Assembly: GCA_023014365.1 (NCBI GenBank)
Contig: JAEBUN010000004.1
Span: 1,922,001 to 1,986,000 of the forward strand
Direction of reading: 5' to 3'
DNA: 64,000 nt
Source of the DNA: Lepiota brunneoincarnata
Lineage: Eukaryota > Basidiomycota > Agaricomycetes > Agaricales > Agaricaceae
Shown: positions 28,377 to 39,902 of the stretch, piece by piece
How the letters are laid out: every line of letters starts with the position of its first letter
Position numbering within the stretch: position 1 is the stretch's first letter
Made by a program: the position numbers and the translations under genes
Notes under the pieces: generated by a model
Database searches by the model: none
What the model saw: the letters and a program-made list of their open reading frames with translations, nothing else
What the model was told of the DNA's origin: nothing

Positions 28377-28955
28377 ATGAGCGAGTCAATTTCACGCAGA
28401 CAAACTGTATCTGTTCCCGACGCTGTCCCTCCCCTACCAGTCTTCTGTGAGCTATACCCCCTCCTGGTGGCTATCTGAACCTACAACAGACTTCCCAGCG
28501 CAGGCGGTCATTTCCAACGGATTCGTCTATACATCTGGAAATATCGGCTGTAACAGGGAAATGAAGCTAATTGATGGTGGTGTTCAAGTTGAAACGGTGA
28601 GCTCCAAGTATCAGCAGAATACAGCGATAAGACGATTCAGCGGTTTTTGCACCTAGCGCGCAGCTATTGAAAATATTAGCAAACTCCTAAAGGCAGCTGG
28701 GACGAGCCTCGAAAACGTAGTCAAAGTGAACATTTACCTGGCTAATTTTAAGAGAGATTTCCAACTTATGAACGAAGTGTACCTCGAGGTGCTCAGTCAC
28801 TGACTATTCAAGTTATCTAACCTACTTACTGATCCCATCTCTTCTGCTGGTAGTTATTCGGGGTTGATAATCCTCCTGCACGCACATGCGTGGGCGTGGC
28901 TACCCTTCCTATTAATGCCTCTGTCGAGATTGAATGTGTGGCGGCTTTACTATGA
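28377..28955 (+). CDS. RidA-family enamine/imine deaminase, copy 1 of tandem pair
   Basis: Small RidA (YjgF/YER057c/UK114) protein, which hydrolyses reactive 2-aminoacrylate-type enamines/imines from amino-acid metabolism. Four exons: 28377-28446, about 28499-28596, 28657-28788 and 28854-28955. The fold landmarks are 'SQAVISNGFVYTSGNIG', 'GTSLENVVKVNIYL' and 'PPARTCVGVATLP', which contains the substrate-binding arginine, followed by 'VEIECVAALL'. The acceptor at 28498 is chosen because it restores the SQA motif; an alternative at 28489 would insert two residues. The reading frame is intact. Intron positions and phases are the same as in copy 2 just downstream. Confidence 0.92.
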
Positions 28956-29150
28956 CATCGTCAACTTATTCAGTTATAGTTTAACCCTGTCCCAACTGCA
29001 TTTCTGAAAATTTGAGATGGCCCACTGCTAGTATCATGCATATCATTCAGGCATCCGGCTTCTCACTTGACCGGTGGGTGCAAGTTGTCCCAGAGTCATG
29101 GGCGGACCGACTTAGATCAGGTGGAGAGTTGAATCTCGCAGAGAACCGTC

Positions 29151-29710
29151 ATGAGTTCCACGCCCGTCAAGCAAAAGGTCTTTTCGCCAGATGCAAACCC
29201 GCCTCTGCCAGTATACTGTAGGTTCCTGTTGTTGCAAAACTGAGAGACTGACACGAATGATCCGTCATCTCCCAGCCCAGGCCATCGTCTCCAAGGGATT
29301 TGTTTTTGTATCTGGGAACATAGGTTGTGATCGAGATATGAAACTCGTCGAAGGCGGAGTCCAGGCTGAAACGGTAAGCTATCCTCATTCATTCACGTTC
29401 AGTGTTGAATGAACGCCGGGTTAGCGTGCTGCATTGGAGAACATGAAGAAGGTGCTTAAGGCCGCTGGAACGAGCCTGGATAATATCGTCAAAGCGAACA
29501 TATACCTTGTGGATTTTAAGAGAGACTTCCGGTTGATGAATGAAATTTATATACAGGTAAGTGCTTCCGTTTACCAGTAATGTCTCCCTGACCAGTCACC
29601 TCGTGCAGTATTTCGATCCTCAGCAAGTACCCGCGCGGACGTGTGTGGGAGTAGCTGAATTACCCCTTGGTGCAGCAGTCGAGATTGAGTGTGTAGCAGC
29701 TTTGCCATGA
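29151..29710 (+). CDS. RidA-family enamine/imine deaminase, copy 2 of tandem pair
   Basis: Second RidA gene, about 195 bases after copy 1 and in the same direction. Four exons: 29151-29217, 29276-29373, 29425-29556 and 29609-29710. Motifs: 'SQAIVSKGFVFVSGNIG', 'GTSLDNIVKANIYL', 'PARTCVGVAELP' and 'VEIECVAALP'. By my hand count about 76 of 109 residues match copy 1 after the first intron, with identical intron positions, so this is an old tandem duplication. Divergence is greatest in the segment before the catalytic Arg ('ELFGVDNP' against 'QYFDPQQV'). Both copies keep the key Arg and look functional. Confidence 0.92.
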
Positions 29711-29976
29711 TTGTTGCTCAGGTGGCGCAGATATCGCGTTCACACTAAAAACATTCAGCGTTTACCCGCTTGCAACAATTTCATTCTAAACATTGTCATC
29801 GACTGGTAACGCAAACATCCAGTCACGTGGTGACTGGTTTCCAAATTGATCGTGCTCATGGCATGCAGAGCAAGAGCTGCGACCAGCAGCAACACAACCA
29901 GGGGATCTTCCCATCTATGCTCTCTGCCTCCTTCTAAATCAATTATCCATCTTTCTTTTGTATTTTTCGACGAATA

Positions 29977-32900
29977 ATGGCCGCACAGCAAGCGTATCAC
30001 GCTTATGTCCAACATAGCAAGGGGACCTTGATGTCAGGGCAAACTATCTCGGTTAACAAGTACACTGTACAAGTTGAGCGGTATCTATCGCAAGGTCAGT
30101 GTCGCGCGAGCTTCGATGGTGCATTCCCTCTTACTCTGTTTAAGGTGGTTTTGCGCAGGTATACTTGGTTCGAACACAAACGCCAGTTTACAACACGACA
30201 CATCACGTTCTTAAACATGTCGTTGTTGCTAGTGAGGTGGCGCTGACGGAAGTGAAGAAGGAGGTCGACGTTATGGTACCTAATCTATGCCATTCTCTCC
30301 AGTTGTTGTTTATGCTCCTTCCCAGAGGTTGCTCAGAGGTCACCCAAACATCGTCTATTTGATCGATGCAGCATGGGCAAAGATGCCAAATGGTGCTTTC
30401 GAGGTTTACATCCTCATGGAGTATTGCCCTGGTCTGTCTTATGCCTTCTCGAGATCTTTCCACCCTGATCGTGTTCCTAGGTGGCGGAATAATTGACATG
30501 ATGAATCGTCGGCTGCGCGAAAGGTTAACCGAGGCCGAAATACTCCAAATATTCGTGGAGGTTTGTGAAGGCCTGGCGCACATGCACAACTCGCGTCCCC
30601 CTCTTCTACATCGCGACCTTAAAGTTGAAAACATACTTCAATCGTCGGGGACCTCCTTCAAGTTGTGCGACTTCGGTTCTGCCACTACGGTGACCAAGCC
30701 TCCAACAAATTCTCAGGAAATACATGCGCTAGAGGCTGATCTGAACCGACATACAACGCTGCAGTATCGGGCACCGGAGATGATCGACTTACACGCGAGA
30801 AGACCAGTCGACGAGAAGAGTGACGTATGGGCTTTAGGAGTGCTGCTTTACAAACTCTGCTATTATACGACCCCATTTGAAGAGCATGGCCCCCTTGCTA
30901 TATTGAACGTTCAATACAAATTCCCATCGTACCCTGTTTACTCGCAACAGATGACACATCTCATTAGTATGTTTAGGTCTCTTATCCGGTGCGGCTGACT
31001 TTTGATATCCTTCATTCAGACTCAATGCTTCGTGAACATGGGGCTCAGCGGCCTACTGTCTTTGAGGTCCTCATTCATGTCCACGGCATTCGAGGCACGA
31101 AATCCCCCTATAACTATCTGCTTCCAACTCCAACCCCGCTGTCTTCCCGACAGCCTGACCTCAGGTCCAGTCCCCTGGATGGCGTCATCACCTATCGCCA
31201 GCCAGTTCCGTCTCCTACGCCTATTAAATCCCAGTCAGTGAAGCCCGTAGAGTTGGCGGTGCCATCAGAGCGACGTGGAAGGCCTAAGCCCAACTCCCGT
31301 GGAGATGCTTCGTCGCCACGTTCTTCAACTCCCCTTAAGCTGCCGACACACCACACCACCGAAAGACAAAAGGTCGCTGACGACTGACGGTTTCGGTGTT
31401 GATGGTAACGCAGCTTGGAGTTCGGCGATAGCCAAAAATACCTCCGCGGTCGGACAAGGAAGTTTGACGAGCGATGGGGCCTGGAGCGTACCTCCAATAT
31501 CCGGACACGGAAAGACAACCAAGCTACCCCCAGCTTCCTCTGGAGTAGGGTTTAACGATGATTTTGCACAGAAGCTATGGGCCTCTACCACTTCGAGCGC
31601 GGCCAAGCTCCTGCAGCCAACTCCCAGCCCTCGATTGCAGGCACATTCCCCAAAGCTTGGTCCCCTACCTCACGCCACCCTTATGCCGGGTGGCGATCTT
31701 CAGAAAGTCAGGCATGAGCCTCAGCTGCGTCTTTCTAAGGAGAGGGACGCCTTTGAAGGTTTGGGGCTGATAACTCCGGTTTCGAGGCCAGCCCCTACTC
31801 TTGGAGAGGCCTAGAAAGCTGCGTACCGGTTTGGCAGTCATGAGCAACGACATCAGTAAACCAATCCGGCCTTCCCCTTCTCCCCGGCTTCGACCAAAGG
31901 GCACTACTCCTCGAGTCTCCCCTGTGCCGCCAATACACTCGTTGGAACCAGAACCTTCTGGATGGTCTGCATCAAGATCAACGAATGATAGGGAGAGTTT
32001 GTCAGCAGAGGCAAGATTTCCTTCATTAGAGGAGCTAAATGCTACGTTCTCCATCTCTGGCGGACCGTTAGTTAAGACAGTTGACAAGCAGGAAGTCAAA
32101 CCTACGCAACGGACGCCAGAACCCCCTACTCTGCCGCCGAGACCGAGCAAAATTGGAAGTGTCGGGACAGGGATGGAGACTGGCACCAGTACTGGGCTCC
32201 TGAAGCCAGCCGTTATGGGGCGTGGTATCGATGGGACACGATCGGAACAGGTTACTGGGTTCGCCTATGCGCGATACCAAAGGGGATTATCTGCCTAAGG
32301 GACCAGAGGAGGATTTAATATCGCGGAAGCGAGAGAAAAACGAGCGCGAAAATCGGGATTCACCCTCACCAGCCAAATCTGAAGCCTTCACTTCTTCGCG
32401 ACCAATTCTACCCAGGGACAACGGGAGCACGTTGTCCCCACCTACATCTGCTGGCAGTGTGACTGAGCCTTCAGGCACCTCTCGGCGCCCTTCGCCATCG
32501 ACCACATCCATCAACCATTCCTCCCGGTCAAAGGATTGGCTAACGGGCGATGATGAAGTTGAGGTTCCTCCACGATCATCCTACGAAACTCGACTAGGAA
32601 ATGATGCCTTTAAGATTCGGGAGTCGCCTAGCAAACGTGCATCTGTCATTGAGCAGAGTGACATTCTTGAGGCTACCGTTCCGCAACAAGGGCACGCACC
32701 AACACCTCCGGCTAATAGATCTCCTGGAATGACAATAACCACAGCGGTAGAATCTCCAACTGTCTCACGATTTGTGAAATCATTCCCTGCAATCGATACC
32801 AAATCGATATCCCCTCAGCCCTCTTCCGCCTTGACAGACAATTGGAGTCCTGTCGCCACCACGGCGTCTCATTCCGCGGCAAAAAATGACCAAGACGGAG

Positions 32901-34049
32901 GGGAATCGTCATCGAGTGGGGGTGAGGGTCCGGAGGAACCAATTTCTCTCTCCGCTATTCCATCGAAAGCGCCCAGTTCGCGCTCCAAAAGGAAGGGTCG
33001 TCAAAGCTCGGTGCACGATCTCGTAGACCTGTGGGGAGGCTTAACCAATGCAAAGGAGAAGCAGCTCGAGAGCCCCGTTCCACTCAAGCAGAACACTGGT
33101 GCTACCAGGATCAAGCCAACAACACTCCCACCGACATCTCGGGCTGCATCCCCACCCCGAAAATCACCTGTCACGTCTGCGATCCAGAACCGTCCGTCCT
33201 TGCCCTCGAAGGGTGAACAACCTTCACGGCCATCCACGGACCATTCCACCTTCCTCTCCTGTATCAGGCCGCGCACGACCACAATCCTTGTTCATCTTCC
33301 CCTCAAGGCCAACTGATAGTTCCTCCCAGCCGCCCGCTTCATTGCTTCCCCCTGAGGAAACAAAGCCTCGCTCGGGTCGCCGAACGTCTATATCTGATAT
33401 GGTCCAACACTACGAAGCCATGCAAGCCAACGCAAGAGTATCTGGTACAGTCGCACCTTCATCGCCTGTTAACCTCATTAAACCGTTGCCGTCCACCCGA
33501 GATAATGTTCAGGCTACCGCTAGTTCGCGGCCGGCCAAACCCAGCTTTGACAAAGTAGCCGTCGCTCTTCCCGGGCTCGGTACACCATCAACTTCGCAGA
33601 GTGGTGATGATCTCATCAAACGTAGGACCTCATTGACAGTGACCACAGCCCGCACTCCACTGAACATTCGGCGTCCCTCTCCTGTTGAGAAACCGATTGA
33701 CAAGACAAGCTCGGTTAATGAGGTAGACAACGTCCCCCCTCGGCCGCGGAACACGTCTATTGCGCGATCAGAGCCAATCAAGCTTCCGCCTGTAACAGGT
33801 CGCAAACCGGTGATATCGCAGGAAGAGACCACCAGACAATCACAGACCGACCCAGCAGCATCACGCACAAGCGATGATCCCCCGCCATCCCCAGAGCGCC
33901 CATACCAGGGAGTCGGAAAGTTAATCGATCAGTGGCAGCGAAAAACTGCCGAGGCTGAAGCATCTCGCAACGCCATTTTGGCAAAGCGCACCAATCTTGG
34001 ACCGCCGAAGCGAGCTGGTCTCGTTTCTAATTCTGGAAAAAATTCATGA
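29977..34049 (+). CDS. Ark/Prk-type (NAK family) Ser/Thr protein kinase, several frameshifts in its tail
   Basis: Kinase of the Ark1/Prk1/AAK1 family, which regulates endocytosis and actin by phosphorylating endocytic adaptors. The kinase domain is intact over five exons: Gly-rich loop 'LSQGGFAQVYLV', 'RLLRGHPNIVYL', 'EYCPGGGIIDMMN', HRD 'LLHRDLKVENIL', DFG 'KLCDFGSAT' and 'QYRAPEMIDL'. Introns: about 30095-30144, 30276-30325, 30432-30480 and 30967-31019. The tail is long, Pro/Ser-rich and basic. It contains three similar short motifs, 'SVHDLVDLWGG', 'SISDMVQHYEAM' and 'GVGKLIDQWQRK'. The frame of the tail shifts near 31360, at 31812 (an extra T gives a stop), near 32250 and near 33250. The disordered tail continues sensibly across each shift, so I treat it as one gene. 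Confidence 0.85.
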
Positions 34050-34133
34050 TTCATACTCTTTCCTCTTCGTTTACAACAAGGTTATAGCTTGCATTACAAT
34101 GGACTATGTATCTAGATATCTAGGCCCATACTA

Positions 34134-35168
34134 TCATTCCGACGACTCGCTTTCGGAGCCTGGCTCACCAATAAGGAAGGCCTCCTCGACTTTGTGCGCC
34201 TTTGTTCTTTCGTGGCCGTCTCCCAAAAGTTGTCTTGCCTTTGACCTCCCTTCACCTGGCTCCCAGACTGGGTCCATTCCCTTATATGCACTCCCTTCAA
34301 CGCGCTCCGTGTTTCCATCAACATCCAACTGTAAGGCCGCCGCATCGGCGCGAGCAATATTGGAGTCTGCAGGATGAATGAAGATCTCTTGGGGTTTTGA
34401 TCTTGAGCGTGGTCGAGTGACCCTGTTGTTGATGACTGAACCCAGAGGATACGAGTGTTGTGACTGCATCAAAGATATTCGCACTTCATCGTCGTCCCTG
34501 CTAGATAAGCCAATGTTGAAATGAGCCATTGCGACAGTGATGAGATCTCGTACCTCAATTGAGGAGGCGCATCTCTCAATTTCCAATACTCGATCAGGAA
34601 TTGGCCTGATGCCAGGCTTGTAACCTATTGATTGTTCGATGACATTAGATGAGATTTTTCATCGATAAATCATCAGACTCACAATGGCAAGGAGCAATCT
34701 GTAGGATGAGGGAATGTTAGTCTAACAGGGGTCACTGGCTTAAAGAGGCACACACCCCGCATGGAATGTCATAGCAGCAAGCATATAGGACCTGAGATGA
34801 CGCTGTTAGTGTCTGCGAGAAAATGTCCAGGTAGAACCCACAATCTCAGAAACATAGCAATCCAGTATAAGGCTGTTCTCCACAATGCTTTCCGCCATCT
34901 AGACCGCGAGACAACCTGAGGAACCCAATGTATTTCCAGTAGAAACGTCGCAAATCTTAAGAATACACCACCAGTATTGGACGGAATCAGTTAGTCCTAT
35001 AGGGAAACTCTGCCTGAACTTGTACGCGACGCACCGCTCCGAAAGACACAAGGAAGCCATGAGTAGCACAGCCACTATAAAACTGGAGAACGTGTGCAGG
35101 ACTACGGAGGGCAGGAGGACATGCTCCTGAAGAAAATCCCAGTGAAGATGCGGCTCCCACTCGGCCAT
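34134..35168 (-). CDS. Ctr-family copper transporter
   Basis: Plasma- or vacuolar-membrane Cu(I) transporter (Ctr family, trimeric channel). Six exons join on the minus strand: 35035-35168, 34842-34955, 34756-34791, 34683-34698 (16 nt), 34554-34624 and 34134-34497. TM1 is 'HTFSSFIVAVLLMASLCL'. The loop gives 'SRSRWRKALWRTALYW'. TM2 contains the family MxxxM filter in 'SYMLAAMTFHAGLLLAIV', and TM3 follows with 'SGQFLIEYW'. The tail carries 'IFIHPADSNIARADAAALQL', typical of basidiomycete members as I recall them. The N-terminus lacks a Met-rich extracellular domain. The donor and acceptor choices above are those that keep the TM2 motif. The reading frame is clean. Confidence 0.88.
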
Positions 35169-35550
35169 GTTTGAGTTTGCAACAATTTGTATAGTCGATC
35201 TAGGGGGCGGCTTGGCACTGGTTTGTGCGGCCTAGGCCACGGGTAATCGTGTGCTGTGCTTTGAGGTTGGTTGATGGTTCAGACGTAGAAAGTACAGACG
35301 AATGGGTTATAGGGCACACTGGTCGTGAAGGAAAGGATGGAAGGAGGTCATTCTGCCTTTAGCGCCATACCTGAACCTTAAAGCATTACATCAAGATCAG
35401 GGTAGACAAAGCACCTAACACCTGTCAACTTGGCGACACTGATATCACAATTTTTAGTGCATCAGCCAGGCTGTACTTGGTATCACATAGAGCACGCGAG
35501 GCAGATAGTGCGCTCAGACTCGCAAATAATGCTGGGTAAACAACCATACT
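35169..35550. other. Intergenic region
   Basis: About 380 bases between the Ctr gene start and the EXO5 stop, both on the minus strand. No coding signal is seen. It presumably carries the Ctr promoter. Confidence 0.4.
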
Positions 35551-37533
35551 TTACTGTGTGACCAGTGGGGCAACTGGTGCTTCGCCTTCCAACTCAGCCT
35601 GCGCACTAAATTCTCTGGCCCGTTCCTCTCTCCACTCGCAATCATTTAAAGTACTCGCATGTGCTATGTTACACCCTTCAGCCATGTGGAAAAACAAGAT
35701 AAAATCATCCTTACTGGCACCTATGTGAAAGCTCGACTGGTACACCTCTAGGTCCGCGCTCGCCTCGCCACCATTCGAAAATGTCCGCGAGATGGGCCGA
35801 TAGAAAGGCGGGATCATATTGAAAAACCTTCGTCCCAATGATTTGGTATCCCTCCTCGTATGTGGGCTCAGGTAAATCGCCCTGTTTGTCTAAAGCTGGG
35901 GTCAGTCATCCGGGAAGCTTGCTGGAAAACGAAGTGCACTAGCCTTCTACGGTGGGCGGAAGGACATTCTCATTTTCTACAGGACCTTGGTCCAGAGGCG
36001 GAGCAGCAGTTTCACCGCCGGCCACGACACGGTCTAATGGTTGGCAGGCGTTAAGCAAACCTCCTTCTACAGCTCTGGGCAAAGCCGTCTCCTCAAGTGT
36101 GACAATGCCGAGTTTACCTTTGCGCTTGTTGGACGTTTGGAGTCGGTATATAAGCTTTAGTTGGTCATCGACACCAGCTATACGGAGTTGGTGGACCAAA
36201 TCATGCCAGAGCGCCGACAGGTCGGCCAGATCCCGCACTTGAAAGTCATCGTAACCCGCGATAAATCCGGCCTGGGCTAGGAATCGGGCAGAGAATCGGC
36301 GAGCAGGATCCACCCTAGCCATCTGCCAGAACAACATGAAGTCAAATGGATGCTCGGGTGAGACTAGCCTAGACAGGAGACGGTGATATAACATGAGCTG
36401 CAGGCGGGCAGGAAGCGTGTCACTAGGGAGAGGTAATGAAGGCCTTTTCCTCGTCTTCGTATCGACTATTTGGAGTTTATAGGGGTTGTCGAAGCCTGAT
36501 TGATCCGGTATGCTGTCGACGGCTTTTTTGGCCTCCGTTGACTTGTGTCAGCGTAGGGTTCATAGCCTGAGGCACACCATCAGCTTCAGCGCATATCGGT
36601 TGATAAGCCAATTCGTCCTATAAGAAACATCAAATGATGATCGTAACCCCAGAGAGAAGGACGCACGATTATGCCAACGACAATTCTTCCGTCCTCAACG
36701 CCAAACACAGGAATTTCGCGCTAGGGATTCAACTTTATTTAGCAAGAAAAAAAGTTGAGATTCCCCATACCGTGAATCCGTTCAATCGCATGCCTTCCAG
36801 ACAGGACAGCATATTCACTAAGCTGGAGCATATTAAGCATACCATCTTTGTGGGCTGAAAGATTAACTTGCCGCAATCCCCATCGTTCCTCTGGCGAAGT
36901 AACATCTACAATTATTTCTCCGGCCTTGACTTCACGTTCCAAAGATTTGTGGATAGACTATCCAAGTTAGATACCCTGCAGGCAGTTACCAGGGAAACAA
37001 TACTCACTCTACCTTTGGTTAATACAACATCATTCTTGACCGCGACCTGCCTATTGGCCTTGATTTCCTTTCCGGAGGTAGATTTAAAGGACTTCGGACG
37101 TTCATGCAATGGACGAGACCGCTTTCCTCGAAGTCCATATTCAAATTGCACTTCACACCTACAGAAAAAACCTCAAACTATAAGCCGGTGACAGACCTAA
37201 AGAGAATGGAGAATACTAATACCAGGTCGGCGCCGTCAGGTCTGTCACAGATATAGTGCCCCGCGGCCGATATCGATGCAGAAGGTTCTGTCCTGCTTTG
37301 CGCGGCTTGCCTTCTGAAGTTAAGCATGAACTCGAAGGTTCATTACTAGGAGCCTCGTACGCAATGGCCAGCTTGGGATAGTGTTTCTCGGCGATTGCAG
37401 CATCAATGTGCGCAAAATCTTCTTCGGTAAACTCTGAGAAGTCATAGATAGCGAATTCAGTCGGTATCTGAGTTAGCCACTGGGCAAATGTGAGCAGTGT
37501 GTTATTCCAACAGAAAACGTATCTTACTATCAA
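35551..37533 (-). CDS. EXO5: Exonuclease V (EXO5/DEM1), two frameshifts, first exon unresolved
   Basis: Mitochondrial or nuclear single-strand DNA exonuclease with a PD-(D/E)xK core and an Fe-S cluster. Blocks in order: 'EFAIYDFSEFTEEDFAHID', 'ISVTDLTAPTWCEVQFEYGL' (first Cys of the cluster), 'RPKSFKSTSGKEI', 'HKSLEREVKAGEIIV', 'REIPVFGVEDGRIVVGIIDE', the catalytic 'LQIVDTKTRKR', and the C-terminal cluster cysteines 'RCHTCEYFNDCEWREER'. Frame breaks occur near 36541-36555 and at the AAA (plus-strand TTT 35645-35647) just before the last cysteine. The coding sequence is open at its 5' end: an intron donor follows 'GKDLI', but I find no ATG in frame before a stop, so the true start is unknown. 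The family call is firm. Confidence 0.83.
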
Positions 37534-37989
37534 GTCCTTCCCAGTCTTGTATCCCCTGCTATAACGATTCCCGTGGTTCAGGGGACCACAGCGTCAGCTG
37601 GCATGTAGTGAGATTTGACCGCGCGTGAACCAAATGATGTTACCCATGATCGCGCTTGAGCACGGCGACTCGCAAACTCATGTGATCACGTGATTATAGC
37701 TGTCATATGCACTTGGCGCTATGCATTACAATGGAAAACCGGCTACACTTGCTTTCCACCGATTTTTAGGACCATTTCTCACAAGAAGGAGCGGCTTGAA
37801 GCCTGCTGGACTCTTCTTGATCCCCACGCAGGTCATATGTAGAGAAGAGTGTATAGTTAGCCACCATCCACTGAGGGCAGCGCGCAAGAGGATGGCCACG
37901 GTAAACTCACATGTCAGCTTTCGCATGGCTTACTTTCTGGCCATAAAGGTGGCCCGTCTTGAGTAATAGCTCTCAAGGACTCATCAAGC
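37534..37989. other. Divergent intergenic region
   Basis: About 450 bases between EXO5 (minus) and the alpha-galactosidase (plus). It may hide the missing first exon of EXO5. I see no clear gene; it presumably holds both promoters. Confidence 0.4.
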
Positions 37990-39902
37990 ATGTACCACCT
38001 CCTCTCAGCACTCTGCCTTTTGTCCGGTCACTTGATGCACGGCGCAGTAAGCTCAGGAATATTTCAGGTCAACTGTGTGTACACTGGTGAATATTTAGTA
38101 CTCGTGGAACAACGGTCTTCAAAAGACTCCTGCCATGGGCTTCAACACGTAGGCTGATGGCTTAGTGCCCTAAACCATTACCCATAAACAGACACTGAAC
38201 AGTTGGAATCGGTTTCATTGCGACATCAACGAGACCATTGGTCAGAGAAACGGCCATCCAAATGAAGAATCTAGGCTTTCTCGATGCAGGATATAATTTC
38301 ATCAACATAGACGATTGTTGGCTCACAAAGAATCGCGATTCGGACTGGCTTTCTTGTTACTGACCCCGTCAAGTTTCCGAGTACGTCCCATTTTTTCGGT
38401 GTAGACGACTCACTCAGTCAAATTAGGTGGGCTCAGAAGCCTCACGGATTTCCTACATGACTTGGGGTTCCAAGCCGGGGTATGTGTCTCCCATATCACA
38501 ATTACTCCCTGAACTGACTCAGCATTCGATGGCTAGATATACGTAAGTTGGGCACGAACGATGCTTACGGACAGTGGTTTACTTGCATCTCACAGGAAGA
38601 TCTTGGACTGACTACTGTAAGCAACGGAGCATCCGTCTTGGCTGCAGGATCTTGCTCACTTGCAAAAGTGTGCGGGATTTGCAGGGAGCTTGAATCACGA
38701 GCTAACGGACGCCCGCTTTTTTGTGGGGCTGGGTGAGCTATGATCATGGACCCATGGCGCCAGTAGACCTTACCCTCGCTTAACCAGGCTTCGACTATGT
38801 TAAGGTATTTACTAGGCCATCGCGGATCTCTGACGGAAAGGTCAATCCCTACCTGAACAGGTTGACGACTGCAACAGCGGCAGTTTCCACGGAACAAACC
38901 CGGAGCGTTTCAAGCGTTGGACCGACGCATTGGTTCAAGTTCAACAGGAGACGGGGAAAATGCTTTTTTATTCCCTTGTCGAGTGGCAAAGTTTTGATGC
39001 CTGGACATGGGGTCCAGCAATTGCTAACTCGTGGAGGAGTACTATGAATTAAGTTTCAAACAGGAGTATTTTTGACGATGCCTTAGTATTCGACGATATC
39101 CAGGCTGACTGGGGAAGGATAACCGCAATCCTGAACAACGCTTCATTCATTGGTGACTTTTCCAACTTTTGGGGCCATAACGATCTTGGTAAGTAACTGG
39201 TTGCAAAACTCCACTTTGCGACCGATCAATTAGCATCATAGATATGCTCGAAAACGGAAACGGTGCTTTGACTCTGGCTGAACAGCGCAGTCACTTCACT
39301 GCATGGGCACTCACGAAATCTCCCTTGCTTGTTGGAACAGATGTAGGTATTGGTTAACGCATGTATCGTCTCTTACTCATGCCTTGCACCATACTGCACA
39401 GGTCTCAAGATTATCGCGAGAGTCTGTGGCAATTCTGCTCAATCCTGAAATTATCGCAATTAATCAGGACACTGAGATTGGTGAACCGTTGAAGCCTTTC
39501 TTCTGGGGAAGGAATCCCGATGGTACCTGGGATCCGTGAGCTGCCAGCGGTGGCTACTATACACATTGCTCCATCTGATCGTCATCATTAGTAATTTCCC
39601 CGCCCAATACTGGAGGTAAGACATTTTTAGACTGCACGCTGTCGGCGCCTGAGTGGCTTTTTGTTTACAGTGGTTATTTCATGGACCAACAACACACCGC
39701 CATCATGTACATCAACTTCAACGCACGCACGGTTGACTTGAACTTTACGTTCTCACGTTCGCCGCACCTCAAAGCCGACAAGAGATATGCAGTTCGAGAT
39801 TTATGGAAGCATGAAGACAAGGGCGTCTTTGGTGACTTTTTCTTTGACGGAAGCATCGCCAGTCATGATGTCCGCGCGTACGTCCTTACAGAACAACCAT
39901 AA
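37990..39902 (+). CDS. GH27 alpha-galactosidase, damaged
   Basis: Secreted family-27 glycoside hydrolase removing terminal alpha-galactose. Exon 1 encodes a signal peptide ('[19 protein letters not shown]'). Then come '[20 protein letters not shown]', '[17 protein letters not shown]', 'FDYVKVDDCNSG' (nucleophile Asp), 'GPAIANSW', '[15 protein letters not shown]' (acid/base Asp region), 'KSPLLVGTD' and the beta-sandwich C-terminus ending 'RAYVLTEQP'. Defects: an extra G at 38240-38241, a frame change near 38348-38355, an in-frame TAA at 39050-39052, and a poorly matching stretch at about 38500-38700. The rest has good splice sites and conserved residues. This could be a recent pseudogene or a poorly polished gene. 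Confidence 0.8.
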
